The notes beneath the pieces are model-generated. The model saw only the letters and a program-made list of their open reading frames with translations, had not been told where the DNA came from and did no database searches. This document shows positions 7,927-16,368 of a DNA stretch of 64,000 nucleotides, one piece after another. This stretch comes from Pseudonocardia humida (GTDB lineage Bacteria; Actinomycetota; Actinomycetes; Mycobacteriales; Pseudonocardiaceae). The stretch's first letter is position 1. Every line of letters begins with the position of its first letter. The translations under genes and the position numbers were made by a program. The DNA lies in NCBI RefSeq assembly GCF_023898865.1, contig NZ_JAGSOV010000023.1, positions 186,001-250,000 on the forward strand. Direction: 5' to 3'.

Positions 7927-9459
7927 GTGCGAGTGGGGATCCTCGACCTGCTGGGGCCGCCGGCGCGCCGACCGGTGGACCTCGGCTACCAGACGCTGAT
8001 CACCAAGCAGTACGCCAGCATCACCCCGCAGGCCGTCTCGGTGTGGTGCCGGCGCCGGGGCCACGAGACGTTCTACGCCACCTACTACGGCGTCGGCCGG
8101 CTGCACCGCATGCTGCCCGCGGACCTCGACGTCGTGTTCATCTCCTGCTACACCCAGGTCAGCCACCTCGCCTACGCCGTGGCGAAGATCTACCGCGCGG
8201 CCGGTGCCCGCACGGTGATCGGCGGACCGCACGCCAGGGCGTTCCCGGTCGACTGCCTGCGGTTCTTCGACCTGGTCGTGCGGGAGTGCGATCCGGAGCT
8301 GATCGAGGACGTCGTCACCGGGCAGCACGATCCTGGTGCGGTGATCTCCTCGGCCCAGCCGTTCGACGACGTGCCGACGGTCGAGGAGCGGATGCCCGAG
8401 ATCCGCGCCTCGGCGTTCTTCTGGCGGCGCAGGCGATTCCCGCTGACCGCGGTGCCGATGCTCGCCAGCACCGGGTGCCCGTACAAGTGCGATTTCTGCA
8501 TCGACTGGAACAGCACCTACCGCCAGCTGCCCGCCGACCGGCTCAGGAGCGACCTCGATTACCTCTGCGACCACCTCCCGGGCACGCTGGTCGTGTTCCA
8601 CGACGCGAACTTCGCGGTGAAGTTCGACGAGGTCTTCCAGACGCTGGAGGGACAACCGCGCGGACGCCGCCCGCCCTACATCATCGAGAGCTCGCTGACG
8701 GTGCTGCGCGGCGAGCGCCCACGCCGGTTGAAGGACACGAACTGCGCCATGGTCGCGCCGGGCGTCGAGTCCTGGACCGACTACTCGAACAAGGCCGGTG
8801 TCGGCCGGGCCGGCGGGGTGGACAAGGTCGACAAGGTGGCCGAGCACTTCGCCCAGCTCGCCGAGAACGTGCCGTACCTGCAGGCCAACTTCATGTTCGG
8901 GTTGGACACCGATGAGGGCGACGCGCCGGTCGAGCTGACCAAGCGGTTCATGGACAAGGCGCCCTTCGCCTTCCCGACGATCAACATCCCGGTGCCCTTC
9001 GGCGGCACCCCGCTGCACGACCGGCTCGCCGCCGACGGGCGGATCCTGGCCGCCATGCCGTTCAGCTTCTACTACGCGCCCCACCTGGTGACCACGATCA
9101 AGAACTACGACCCGGTGGGCTACTACCAGCGGCTGATCGACCTCTACTCGCACGCCGCGTCGCCGGCGATGCTGCGCAGGCGCCTGCGGACGACGACCCA
9201 CCGCGCCATCGCCGCCGTCCACCGGGCCCGCACGGCGAGCTTCCGCGCCGACGTCCGCAGCTTCGAGCGCATCGTCGGCATGCTGCGCTCCGACCCGCGG
9301 TTCCTGGCCTTCCACGAGGGGCGCAGCACCACCCTGCCGCAGTACTACCGCGGGCTCGCCGAGCGCATGCTCGGCCGCTACGCCGAGCTGCTGTCCGAGG
9401 CCGAGCGGACGCCGGACCTCTCCCCCGCCGACGCGCCGCCGCACCGCTCCCGATCATGA
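7927..9459 (+). CDS. B12-binding radical SAM protein
   Basis: 510 residues from a GTG start. The N-terminal ~150 residues look like a cobalamin-binding Rossmann domain (VFISCYTQVSHLAY, TVIGGPHA). The radical SAM cluster motif CxxxCxxC is at Cys184, Cys188 and Cys191 (GCPYKCDFC), followed by a TIM-barrel-like region with a typical GVES motif around residue 280. Such enzymes use a 4Fe-4S cluster and S-adenosylmethionine, often with methylcobalamin, for radical methylation or rearrangement. No peptide precursor, biosynthetic cluster or partner is adjacent; it sits alone between a PucR gene and a CoA-transferase. The substrate cannot be told from sequence. The C-terminal ~120 residues are Arg-rich and without recognised motifs. 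Confidence 0.88.
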   Translation: MRVGILDLLGPPARRPVDLGYQTLITKQYASITPQAVSVWCRRRGHETFYATYYGVGRLHRMLPADLDVVFISCYTQVSHLAYAVAKIYRAAGARTVIGGPHARAFPVDCLRFFDLVVRECDPELIEDVVTGQHDPGAVISSAQPFDDVPTVEERMPEIRASAFFWRRRRFPLTAVPMLASTGCPYKCDFCIDWNSTYRQLPADRLRSDLDYLCDHLPGTLVVFHDANFAVKFDEVFQTLEGQPRGRRPPYIIESSLTVLRGERPRRLKDTNCAMVAPGVESWTDYSNKAGVGRAGGVDKVDKVAEHFAQLAENVPYLQANFMFGLDTDEGDAPVELTKRFMDKAPFAFPTINIPVPFGGTPLHDRLAADGRILAAMPFSFYYAPHLVTTIKNYDPVGYYQRLIDLYSHAASPAMLRRRLRTTTHRAIAAVHRARTASFRADVRSFERIVGMLRSDPRFLAFHEGRSTTLPQYYRGLAERMLGRYAELLSEAERTPDLSPADAPPHRSRS

Positions 9460-9595
9460 AGCGCTAGTCCGCGCGCACGGCACACCACCGGCGCGGTCCG
9501 CGGGCCCGCTGAGCCGGGCGATCACGTAGACACGCGCGGGGGGTGCCGGGTATTGAGGACACCATGCTGTCCACGGCGGGCGACCGGGTGCCCCG

Positions 9596-10783
9596 ATGAC
9601 CGGGCCGCTCGCCGGGATCCGGGTGCTCGACCTGAGCCGGGTGGTGATGGGGCCGCTGGCCACCCAGGTCCTGGGCGACCAGGGCGCGGACGTCATCATG
9701 GTCGAGGCCGACGGCGGCGACACCAACCGGGTGATGGGCCCGGGGCCGCACCCGCAGCTCTCCGGCGTCGCGCTGAACATGCTGCGCAACAAGCGCTCGG
9801 TGGACGTGGACCTCACCACCCCGGAGGGCGTGGCGATCGTCCACGGCATCGTCCGCACCTGCGACGTCGTGGTGGCCACCATGCGGCCGCAGGCGCTGGC
9901 CCGGCTCGGTCTGGACTACCCGGCGCTGCGGGCGATCCGGCCCGACCTCGTCTACTGCCAGGCCCAGGGCTACCCGCTGGCGGGCTCGCGGGCCCACGAG
10001 CCCGCCTACGACGACATCATCCAGGCCGCGACCGGGGTCTCCGACATCATCGCCCGGGTCTACGGCACCGCCGGGCTGTTCCCGTCGATCTTCGCGGACA
10101 AGGTGTGCGGGCTGGTGATGGCCCAGGCCGTGACCGCCGCGCTGCTGCACCGCGAGCGCACCGGCGAGGGCCAGCACGTCGAGGTGGCGATGGTGCAGGC
10201 GATGTCGGCGTTCATGCTGGCCGAGCACGGCAGCGGCGCGATCCCGGAGCCGCCGGTGACCGCCCCGGGCCACCCGGCCGCCGGCTACCCGCGCATCCTC
10301 ACCCCGGAACGCCGCCCGCACCCCACCCGCGACGGGCTGGTGCACATGTTCCCCTACCGCCCGGTCCACTACGCGACGCTCTTCGCCGCCGCCGGGCGCC
10401 CGGACGCCGCGGACGACCCCCGCTACGTCGACCAGCGCGCCACCATCGCCAACGCCGAGTCGCTCTACCGCGACGTCCGGGCCGTCTGCGCCACCCGGAC
10501 GACGCAGGAGTGGCTGGACTTCTGCCACGGGGTCGGCATCCCGGCCACCCGGGTCGCCTCCCTGCAGGACCTGGTGGACGAGCTGCCGCTGGCCGAGCAC
10601 CCGGTGACCGGCCGCTACCGGGTCATCCCGGCGATGGCGAACTTCTCCGCGACACCGGCCGCGGTGCGCAGGCCGGCGCCGCTGATCGGCGAGCACACCG
10701 CCGAGGTGACGGCGGAGATCGCGGCGGCAGCGGCCCACCTCGTCACCGACCCCGACGCCCAGCTGGAGGGAACCGGCCCATGA
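9596..10783 (+). CDS. CaiB/BaiF family (class III) CoA-transferase
   Basis: 395 residues, the normal length for family III CoA-transferases, which move CoA between acids by way of an aspartyl-CoA thioester. The N-terminal motif LAGIRVLDLSRVVMGPLAT and the conserved VDVDLTTPEG are clear. The probable catalytic aspartate is in the YDDIIQAATGVSDI segment near residue 140, and the MVQAMSAFM region follows. The enoyl-CoA hydratase gene starts inside its stop (ATGA), so the pair act together, probably activating and then hydrating an unsaturated carboxylic acid (inference). The actual acid is not deducible. Confidence 0.9.
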   Translation: MTGPLAGIRVLDLSRVVMGPLATQVLGDQGADVIMVEADGGDTNRVMGPGPHPQLSGVALNMLRNKRSVDVDLTTPEGVAIVHGIVRTCDVVVATMRPQALARLGLDYPALRAIRPDLVYCQAQGYPLAGSRAHEPAYDDIIQAATGVSDIIARVYGTAGLFPSIFADKVCGLVMAQAVTAALLHRERTGEGQHVEVAMVQAMSAFMLAEHGSGAIPEPPVTAPGHPAAGYPRILTPERRPHPTRDGLVHMFPYRPVHYATLFAAAGRPDAADDPRYVDQRATIANAESLYRDVRAVCATRTTQEWLDFCHGVGIPATRVASLQDLVDELPLAEHPVTGRYRVIPAMANFSATPAAVRRPAPLIGEHTAEVTAEIAAAAAHLVTDPDAQLEGTGP

Positions 10784-11541
10784 CCGACGTGAGCGTCGAG
10801 CGCCGCGGCCACATCGCGGTCGTGACCGTCCACCGGCCGCCGGCCAACTACTTCGACTTCGCGCTCATCCACGACCTCGCCGACGCGTTCGAGGGGCTCG
10901 ACGCGGGCGACTGCCGGGCCGCCGTGCTCGCCGCCGAGGGCAAGCACTTCTGCGCCGGAGCGGACTTCGGCGGCGGTGGCGCCCCGGGCGAGCGCGTGGA
11001 CAGCTCCCGCCTGCTCTACCGCGAGGCGGTGCGGCTGTTCCGGGTGGGGGTGCCGGTGGTGGCCGCGGTGCACGGCGCCGCGGTGGGCGGCGGGCTGGGG
11101 CTGGCCTGCGCGGCGGACTTCCGGGTCACCGTGGCGGGCGCCCGCTTCCACGCCAACTTCGCCGCGCTGGGCTTCCACCAGGGCTTCGGGCTCAGCGCGA
11201 CGCTGCCCCGGCTGGTCGGCGCCCAACGGGCCGCGGAGCTGCTCTACACGGCCCGGAAGCTGACCGGCGAGCAGGCCGTCGCGCTGGGCCTGGCCGACCG
11301 GCTCGCCGACGGGGCGGACCCGCTGCCCGCCGCGATGGCCTTCGCCGACGAGATCGCCGCGTCGGCGCCGCTGACCGTGCGGTCGATGAAGCAGACCCTG
11401 CGCGCCGGGCTGGCCGACGAGGTCGCCGCGGCGACCGAGCGGGAGCTGTCCGAGCAGGCCCGGCTGTGGGCCACCGAGGACTGCGCGATCGGCATCGCGG
11501 CGAACCTCGCCCGCGAGGTGCCGGTGTTCGTCGGCCGCTGA
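10780..11541 (+). CDS. Enoyl-CoA hydratase/isomerase family protein
   Basis: 253 residues of the crotonase fold. The oxyanion-hole segments are visible: HFCAGADFGGGG near residue 60 and GAAVGGGLGLACAADFRV near residue 105. The catalytic-region motif is AALGFHQGFGLSATLPRLVG. Crotonase members with two Glu residues here hydrate enoyl-CoA; in this protein these positions are occupied by hydrophobic residues, Gly and Gln. An isomerase, decarboxylase or thioesterase-like reaction is therefore equally possible. The ATG overlaps the CoA-transferase stop by 4 bases, and a strong ribosome binding site for the next dehydrogenase follows 30 bases after its stop. Confidence 0.88.
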   Translation: MTDVSVERRGHIAVVTVHRPPANYFDFALIHDLADAFEGLDAGDCRAAVLAAEGKHFCAGADFGGGGAPGERVDSSRLLYREAVRLFRVGVPVVAAVHGAAVGGGLGLACAADFRVTVAGARFHANFAALGFHQGFGLSATLPRLVGAQRAAELLYTARKLTGEQAVALGLADRLADGADPLPAAMAFADEIAASAPLTVRSMKQTLRAGLADEVAAATERELSEQARLWATEDCAIGIAANLAREVPVFVGR

Positions 11542-11574
11542 CGCGGACCGCGCAGCGGACGCAGGGGATGGGAG

Positions 11575-11582
11575 AAGGAGGT
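11575..11582 (+). promoter_or_regulatory. Strong ribosome binding site deciding the start of the first alcohol dehydrogenase
   Basis: AAGGAGGT lies 9 bases before the GTG at 11592. This is a near-perfect Shine-Dalgarno sequence, and it overrules the in-frame ATG at 11568 as start. Confidence 0.7.
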
Positions 11583-11591
11583 GGTGCGGCG

Positions 11592-12680
11592 GTGCGGACC
11601 CGAGCCGTGATCTGCCGGGAGGCCGGCGCGCCGTGGGAGCTCGTCGAGCTGGACCTCGACGAGCCGGGAGCGCGGGAGGTCCGCGTGCGGTTCCGCGCGG
11701 CGGGCCTCTGCCACCTCGACGAGCACGCCCGGACGGGTGGCCTCCCCGTGCGCGCGCCGTTCGTCGGCGGCCACGAGGGAGCCGGGGTCGTGGAGGCCGT
11801 CGGACCCGGCGTCTCCCGGGTCGCCGTGGGCGATCACGTGCTGTGCTCACCCGTCCCGGTCTGCGGGCGCTGCCGCTACTGCGCCACCGGCCGGCAGAAC
11901 CTGTGCGAGGACGGCGCCGGCCCCGCGAACGGCGCGCCGCCGTTCCGCCTGGGCGACGCGGAGGTGGGCGGGTTCCGCGGCCTGGGCACCTTCAGCGAAC
12001 GGGCCGTCGTCGCCGAGGCGTCCTGCATCGGCGTCCCCGCCGAGCTGTCCCCGGAGGTCGCGGCCCTGCTGGGCTGCACCGTGCCGACCGGGTGGGGCTC
12101 GGCCGTCCGCCTCGCCGGCGTGCGCGCCGGCCAGACCGTCGTCGTGTTCGGGTGCGGCGGGGTGGGGACGAGCGCGGTGCGGGCCGCGGCGACCGCCGGG
12201 GCCCGCCGCGTGGTCGTCGTCGACCCGGTGCCGCTGAAGCGGGAGACGGCGCTGCGCTCCGGCGCCACCCACGCCTTCGCCGACGCGGCCGCGGCGCACG
12301 ACTTCGTCGTCGCGGACACCTGGGGCGAGCTGGCCGACCACGCCATCGTCACGGTGGGCCGGGTCGACGACGCGGTGCTCGACGCCGCGCTCCTGGTCGT
12401 CGGGAAGGCGGGCCAGGTCACCGTGACCTCGCTCGGCCCCGGGTCCTTCCGCCACCACCCGAGCCCGGCGATCGCCTACACCCGCCGGATCCGCGGCGGC
12501 CCGCACGGCGGGTGCAACCCCCTCGACGACATCCCCCGCCTGGTCCGCATGCACCAGGACGGGCAGCTCGACGTCGGCGGTCTCCTCACCGACCGGTACC
12601 GGCTCGACGACGTCCGCACCGGTTTCGACGACCTGCTCGCGGGTCGCGGCGTCCGCGGGGTGATCATCCATGGCCGGTGA
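11592..12680 (+). CDS. Zinc-dependent alcohol dehydrogenase-like protein with altered proton relay
   Basis: 362 residues of the medium-chain dehydrogenase/reductase family. Structural-zinc cysteines are all present (CGRCRYCATGRQNLC). Catalytic-zinc ligands are Cys40, the GHE motif (His61, Glu62) and the Cys in LLGCTVPTGWG; the nucleotide-binding motif is FGCGGVGTSAV. The family relay motif C-x-(S/T)-D-x-H reads Cys40-His41-Leu42-Asp43-Glu44-His45, so Leu replaces the Ser/Thr that passes the alcohol proton. Its neighbour keeps Ser. This copy may have a changed reaction or low activity. It overlaps the paralogue by 11 bases and the two probably arose by tandem duplication. Substrate unknown. 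Confidence 0.85.
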   Translation: MRTRAVICREAGAPWELVELDLDEPGAREVRVRFRAAGLCHLDEHARTGGLPVRAPFVGGHEGAGVVEAVGPGVSRVAVGDHVLCSPVPVCGRCRYCATGRQNLCEDGAGPANGAPPFRLGDAEVGGFRGLGTFSERAVVAEASCIGVPAELSPEVAALLGCTVPTGWGSAVRLAGVRAGQTVVVFGCGGVGTSAVRAAATAGARRVVVVDPVPLKRETALRSGATHAFADAAAAHDFVVADTWGELADHAIVTVGRVDDAVLDAALLVVGKAGQVTVTSLGPGSFRHHPSPAIAYTRRIRGGPHGGCNPLDDIPRLVRMHQDGQLDVGGLLTDRYRLDDVRTGFDDLLAGRGVRGVIIHGR

Positions 12681-13839
12681 GGTCCGGGTCAGCGCCGGTG
12701 TCCTGCTCGACGGCGGGTCGGAGTGGGAGCTCGTCGAGCTCGGCCTCGACGAGCCCCGCGCGCACGAGGTGCGGATCTCCTTCCGCGCCGCGGGCCTGTG
12801 CCACTCCGACCACCACGTCACCCGGCGCGACTTCCCCACCCGGCTGCCGATCGTGGGCGGGCACGAGGGCGCGGGCGTGGTCGAGGCCGTGGGTCCGCAC
12901 GTGGCCAGGGTGCGCCCGGGCGATCGGGTGCTCTGCTCCTACATCCCCGCCTGCGGCGTCTGCCGGCCCTGCTCGACCGGGCACGAGAACGTCTGCGTCA
13001 AGGGCGGCAACGCCATGACCGGCGCGGCCGAGGACGGCACGTTCCGGTTCCACCTGGGTGGCACCGACCTGGGCGGGTTCTGCGGCCTGGGCACCTTCGC
13101 CCAGCAGGCGGTGGTCTCGGAGTGGGCCTGTCTGCCGCTGCCCGACGACGTCCCGTTCGAGGTCGGCGCGCTGCTCGGCTGCGGGGTGCCGACCGGGTGG
13201 GGCTCGGCGGTGCGGGCGGCCGAGGTGCGCGCGGGCGACGTCGTGGTCGTGGTCGGGGTCGGCGGGGTGGGGATCAACGCGGTGCAGGGCGCGCGGTTCG
13301 CCGGCGCCCGGCACGTGATCGCCGTCGACCCGGTCGAGTTCAAGCGCAGCACGGCGCTGCGGTTCGGGGCGACAGCGGCGCACCCGCGCCTGGCCGATGT
13401 CGCGGACGCCGTCGCCGGGATCACGGGGGGCCGGATGGCCGATCACGTCATCCTGACCCCGGGCGCGCTCGACGAGGACATGATCGCCACGAGCCTGGCC
13501 GTGGTCGGCCGGGGTGGGCGGGTCGTCGTCACGGCGAACGGCCGGTCGGCGGAGAAGGCGCTGAGCTTCGCCGCCCGGGACGTGGTGTCCCACCAGCGGG
13601 AGGTCCGCGGGGCGCTGTTCGGCAACTGCAACCCGCTCGCCGACATCCCGCTGCTGATCGAGCTGTACCGCGACGGCGCGCTGCGGCTGGACGAGCTCGT
13701 CTCCCGCCGCTACCGGCTCGACCAGCTCAACGAGGCCTACCGGGACATGGTGGACGGGCACAACATCCGCGGGGTGGTGCTGCACGACGCCACGGAGGGC
13801 GGCGCCGCGCAGCGGCCGCCCGGCGTCAGCGAACGGTGA
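12670..13839 (+). CDS. Zinc-dependent alcohol dehydrogenase (NDMA-dependent ADH-like)
   Basis: 389 residues, medium-chain zinc dehydrogenase. The active-site motif is intact: Cys44-His45-Ser46-Asp47-His48-His49, GGHEGAG, and LLGCGVPTGWG. The structural cysteines (CGVCRPCSTGHENVC) and the Rossmann motif VGVGGVGINAVQGA are also present. The overall look, with GTFAQQAVVSEW and FGNCNPLADIP, resembles actinobacterial NDMA-dependent nicotinoprotein alcohol dehydrogenases. Together with the CoA-transferase and hydratase upstream it suggests oxidation of an alcohol or hydroxyacyl intermediate. Its 3' end overlaps that of the convergent nitroreductase-like gene by 14 bases. Confidence 0.88.
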   Translation: MAGEVRVSAGVLLDGGSEWELVELGLDEPRAHEVRISFRAAGLCHSDHHVTRRDFPTRLPIVGGHEGAGVVEAVGPHVARVRPGDRVLCSYIPACGVCRPCSTGHENVCVKGGNAMTGAAEDGTFRFHLGGTDLGGFCGLGTFAQQAVVSEWACLPLPDDVPFEVGALLGCGVPTGWGSAVRAAEVRAGDVVVVVGVGGVGINAVQGARFAGARHVIAVDPVEFKRSTALRFGATAAHPRLADVADAVAGITGGRMADHVILTPGALDEDMIATSLAVVGRGGRVVVTANGRSAEKALSFAARDVVSHQREVRGALFGNCNPLADIPLLIELYRDGALRLDELVSRRYRLDQLNEAYRDMVDGHNIRGVVLHDATEGGAAQRPPGVSER

Positions 13840-14242
13840 TCACGACGACCGGGAACCTCCGGTCGGTGTTCTTCTCGTAGTCGGCGGCGTCGGGCCAGTA
13901 CTGGCGCCACACGCCGTACAGCTCGTCCCAGTCGTCGTCGCGGCCGGGGCGCACGACCCGGTGGTCGGCCTGGACCGTGTCCGCGCCCAGCTCGACGGTC
14001 ACCGGGCCGTCGAGCGCCTCGAGGTTGGCGAGCCACTGCGGGTCCTGCGGGGCGCCGCCCGCGCTGGCGCAGACGATGTAGGAGCCCTGGTGCGGGGCCG
14101 CGACCAGCGGGTTGACGAAGTCCTTCCCGGACTTGCGGCCGGGCGTGTGCAGCAGGAGGGTCGTCTTGCCCTCCCAGTGACCGCCGAGCACGCCGTCGTT
14201 GGCGCGGAAGTCCTCGATCACCGTGTCGTTGAAGGAAGCCAC
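13826..14242 (-). CDS. Deazaflavin-dependent nitroreductase-like (DDN) family oxidoreductase
   Basis: 138 residues starting at the GTG at 14242 (ASFNDTVIEDFRANDGVLGG), which fits the usual N-terminus of the family. An ATG 39 bases upstream would overlap the selenoprotein gene. The F420-binding hallmark HTPGRKSGK and the following NPLVA segment are clear. Members use F420H2 or a similar flavin to reduce quinones or nitro compounds, often at the membrane. It lies downstream of the selenoprotein pair on the same strand and could be part of the same redox operon (inference from a 10-base gap). Confidence 0.85.
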   Translation of the reverse strand: MASFNDTVIEDFRANDGVLGGHWEGKTTLLLHTPGRKSGKDFVNPLVAAPHQGSYIVCASAGGAPQDPQWLANLEALDGPVTVELGADTVQADHRVVRPGRDDDWDELYGVWRQYWPDAADYEKNTDRRFPVVVITVR

Positions 14243-14252
14243 CCCGCGGACG

Positions 14253-14816
14253 CTAGTCGACGCCCCGCGCCTGATCGACATCGACCACCCGGGCGAGCAC
14301 CTCCTCCAGCGCCGCGTCGGCGAGCGCGCGCACCTCGGCGTCCGTGCGGTCCTGGATGGGGTGCGGCACGAACACCGAGGGCACCGCGCGGTAGCCCAGC
14401 GCCCTGGCCTGGGCGTCGGCCGCCTCCACGAACTCGGTGGAGGCGAGGAAGGTCGCGATCACGCCCCGACCCTCGAGGGCGACGAAGTCGTGCACACTGC
14501 ACGACGTGCACGAGCCTCAATCGGCGAGCGCCTCGATCACGACGTCGCACTCGGTGGTGATCTCGCGCCGCAGGTCGGGCGGCATCGGCTTGGTGAAGGT
14601 CGGCTTGGCGTAGCGGCGCACCGTGACCCCGCGCTCGGCCAGCAGCTCGGCGAGCCGGTCGAGGAAGACGTCGCCGCGGGGCTTGGAGATGTCGAGCAGG
14701 CCGACCCGCAGCCCGTCCAGCGACGCCGGGCGGGCGATCGCCGTGCGCGCGTCGGGCGCGGACTCGTCGGTGGGGTCCAGGACCACCAGCGGGCCCCTCA
14801 CCCCCGTCCCGTTCAC
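14253..14816 (-). CDS. UGSC-family selenoprotein, in-frame TGA read as selenocysteine
   Basis: Read through one in-frame TGA (14517-14519), this gives a 187-residue protein from the GTG at 14816, which overlaps the stop of the upstream gene (GTGA). Sec would be residue 100 in EALAD-U-GSCTSCSVHD, with Cys103 and Cys106 after it, giving U-x2-C-x2-C. The sequence continues in the same frame for 87 more residues with normal codon use (ATFLASTEFV, VFVPHPIQDRT) to a TAG. The UGSC motif defines a selenoprotein family first reported from marine metagenomes; some members carry Cys. A conventional gene caller would make two fragments or a pseudogene. A perfect hairpin directly follows the TGA. The function is thought to be redox, exact reaction unknown. 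Confidence 0.88.
14488..14513 (-). promoter_or_regulatory. SECIS-like hairpin immediately after the Sec codon
   Basis: On the minus strand, after TGA-GGC, the arms TCGTGCAC (14513-14506) and GTGCACGA (14495-14488) form a perfect 8-base-pair stem around a 10-base loop, GTCGTGCAGT. Bacterial selenocysteine insertion elements are stem-loops located directly after the UGA inside the coding sequence, and the loop carries a GU. The position and stability fit; binding by SelB is inferred. Confidence 0.65.
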
Positions 14817-16351
14817 CGCCACGGGTCCACCTCCCTCGTCACCGGCGCGCTCCCGCCCGGTCCGCCCGCCCAGCCGCCGATCACGGCCGAGAACATGCCG
14901 GCGCCGCCGCCGGCGTGCACGATCAGCAGCCCGCCGGGCCGGAACTTCGCCAGCGGACGATCGGAGTCGCCCGCGGGCACGCCCTCGTCGACGCCGCCCG
15001 CGCCGCGGGTGATCTCGGCCCGGTCGAGCAGCAGGTACTCGTCGAGCGCGGCCTGCAGCCGCGCCCGGTCCCAGCCGGCCTCGGCGAACACGCGCGCGTG
15101 CTCCGGGCACACGACGAGCGTCGCGTCGAAGCCGCGCACCAGCTTGGGGTGCACCACCCCGCGCAGGCCCAGGGCCAGCGAGCGGGCCAGCGACTCCGGG
15201 CGCCGGGAGATCTGGTCGGCGACGCCGCGGGGCCCCTCGGCCGCGAACACGGTGACCGCCGAGCGGCCCGCCGGCACGCCGCGGCTCTGCGCGAGCGGCT
15301 CGAAGGGCGAACCCTCCTCGTCCTCGGCGAAGCAGAACCCGACCTTCCCCGGGTGGCCCAGCGCGGCCCTGTCCACCTCCCGGGGGCGCCCGCCGCCGAC
15401 GTTGCGGATCACCAGCTGCAGCGCCCGGCCGATCGTGGAGTTGGCCCGGTTGCCCTGGCCCAGCGCGTTGCCCGCCCAGTTCATCCCGATCTCGGCGCGC
15501 ACCGGCCCGTTGACCACGATCGCCGGACCGGCGCCCCACGTGGTGGCCAGCAGGCCGTGGGCGTTGAACTCGTCGGTGCAGGCCGCCTCGACGGCGGCGA
15601 GCACGACCGGGAGGTACTCGGGGCGGCACCCGGCGAGCACGGCGTTGACCGCCACCTTCTCGACGGTCGCCTCGGCCAGGTTGGGCGGGACCACCGCCAC
15701 GACCTCGTCGGGCGCGTGCGAGGTGCCCTCCAGCATCCGCAGCACCCGGGCGGGGGTGGGCGCGACGACCGGCAGCCCGTCGGTGAAGCCGCGGTCGAAC
15801 AGCGCCTCCGCCTCGTCCTCCAGCGCGGAGATCTCCAGCCGGCGCGAGCGCAGCGCCCCGCCGCGGGTGCGGACCAGCAGCTGCTCGGCCACGTCGGGGT
15901 CCAGGGTCCGCGAGCCGCAGCCGGGGCGGTGCTCGGGCAGGCCCTCACCGAGGTCGGCGACGCCGGTCAGCTCGGTCCACTGCGCCCGGCTCCAGCCCAC
16001 GACCCGACCGGCCTCCACTCCCCCGGCGAACCGCACGAGGGTGGGCACGGTCTCGATGTCGAGCGCGAGGCTGGCGCTCAGCTCGGTGTCGTCGCGGAGG
16101 TCGGCGACGCCGTCCGGGAACGCGGGGTCGTCCTGGGTGAACACCGTCAGCTCGCCCGTCCGGCTCAGACCGGCGAGCACCGGTTCGACCAGCCGGCAGG
16201 TCGGGCAGTCGCGCTTCACCACGGCGACCAGGCCGTCCTCGCGCAGGTCCACCGTCGCCGACTCCGATCGAAGCGCCGAACCAGCAACCGACCGATCTCG
16301 CGGGCGCGGCCCGCGCGACCCGCCGCCGGGTTCCGGCGGACGGGTCTCCAC
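14813..16351 (-). CDS. Thioredoxin-fold protein, partner of the UGSC selenoprotein
   Basis: 512 residues from the GTG at 16351; a GTG at 16252 would give 479 residues and remove a Pro/Arg-rich leader. Residues about 40-150 form a thioredoxin-like domain with the active site Cys49-Pro-Thr-Cys52 (KRDCPTC) and the cis-Pro region ETVPTLVRF. The remaining ~340 residues are a separate conserved-looking domain (GFTDGLPVVAPTP, GPVRAEIGMNWAGNALG, GHPGKVGFCFAEDEE) that I cannot name. It overlaps the selenoprotein start by 4 bases, so the two are translated together. The CPTC site is a reasonable redox partner for a selenenylsulfide or diselenol centre (inference). Confidence 0.82.
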   Translation of the reverse strand: METRPPEPGGGSRGPRPRDRSVAGSALRSESATVDLREDGLVAVVKRDCPTCRLVEPVLAGLSRTGELTVFTQDDPAFPDGVADLRDDTELSASLALDIETVPTLVRFAGGVEAGRVVGWSRAQWTELTGVADLGEGLPEHRPGCGSRTLDPDVAEQLLVRTRGGALRSRRLEISALEDEAEALFDRGFTDGLPVVAPTPARVLRMLEGTSHAPDEVVAVVPPNLAEATVEKVAVNAVLAGCRPEYLPVVLAAVEAACTDEFNAHGLLATTWGAGPAIVVNGPVRAEIGMNWAGNALGQGNRANSTIGRALQLVIRNVGGGRPREVDRAALGHPGKVGFCFAEDEEGSPFEPLAQSRGVPAGRSAVTVFAAEGPRGVADQISRRPESLARSLALGLRGVVHPKLVRGFDATLVVCPEHARVFAEAGWDRARLQAALDEYLLLDRAEITRGAGGVDEGVPAGDSDRPLAKFRPGGLLIVHAGGGAGMFSAVIGGWAGGPGGSAPVTREVDPWR

Positions 16352-16368
16352 GTTGATCCGGTCGCATC

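Noticed and set aside
7739..7999. Small plus-strand open frame before the radical SAM gene
   Set aside because: It overlaps the radical SAM start in another frame and has no ribosome binding site or motif.
14517..15629. Reading TGA at 14517 as an ordinary stop of a 370-residue minus-strand protein
   Set aside because: Most of that frame (above 14816) is antisense-like shadow of the thioredoxin-fold gene. The true gene is the short frame starting at 14816, which continues through TGA with the UGSC motif.
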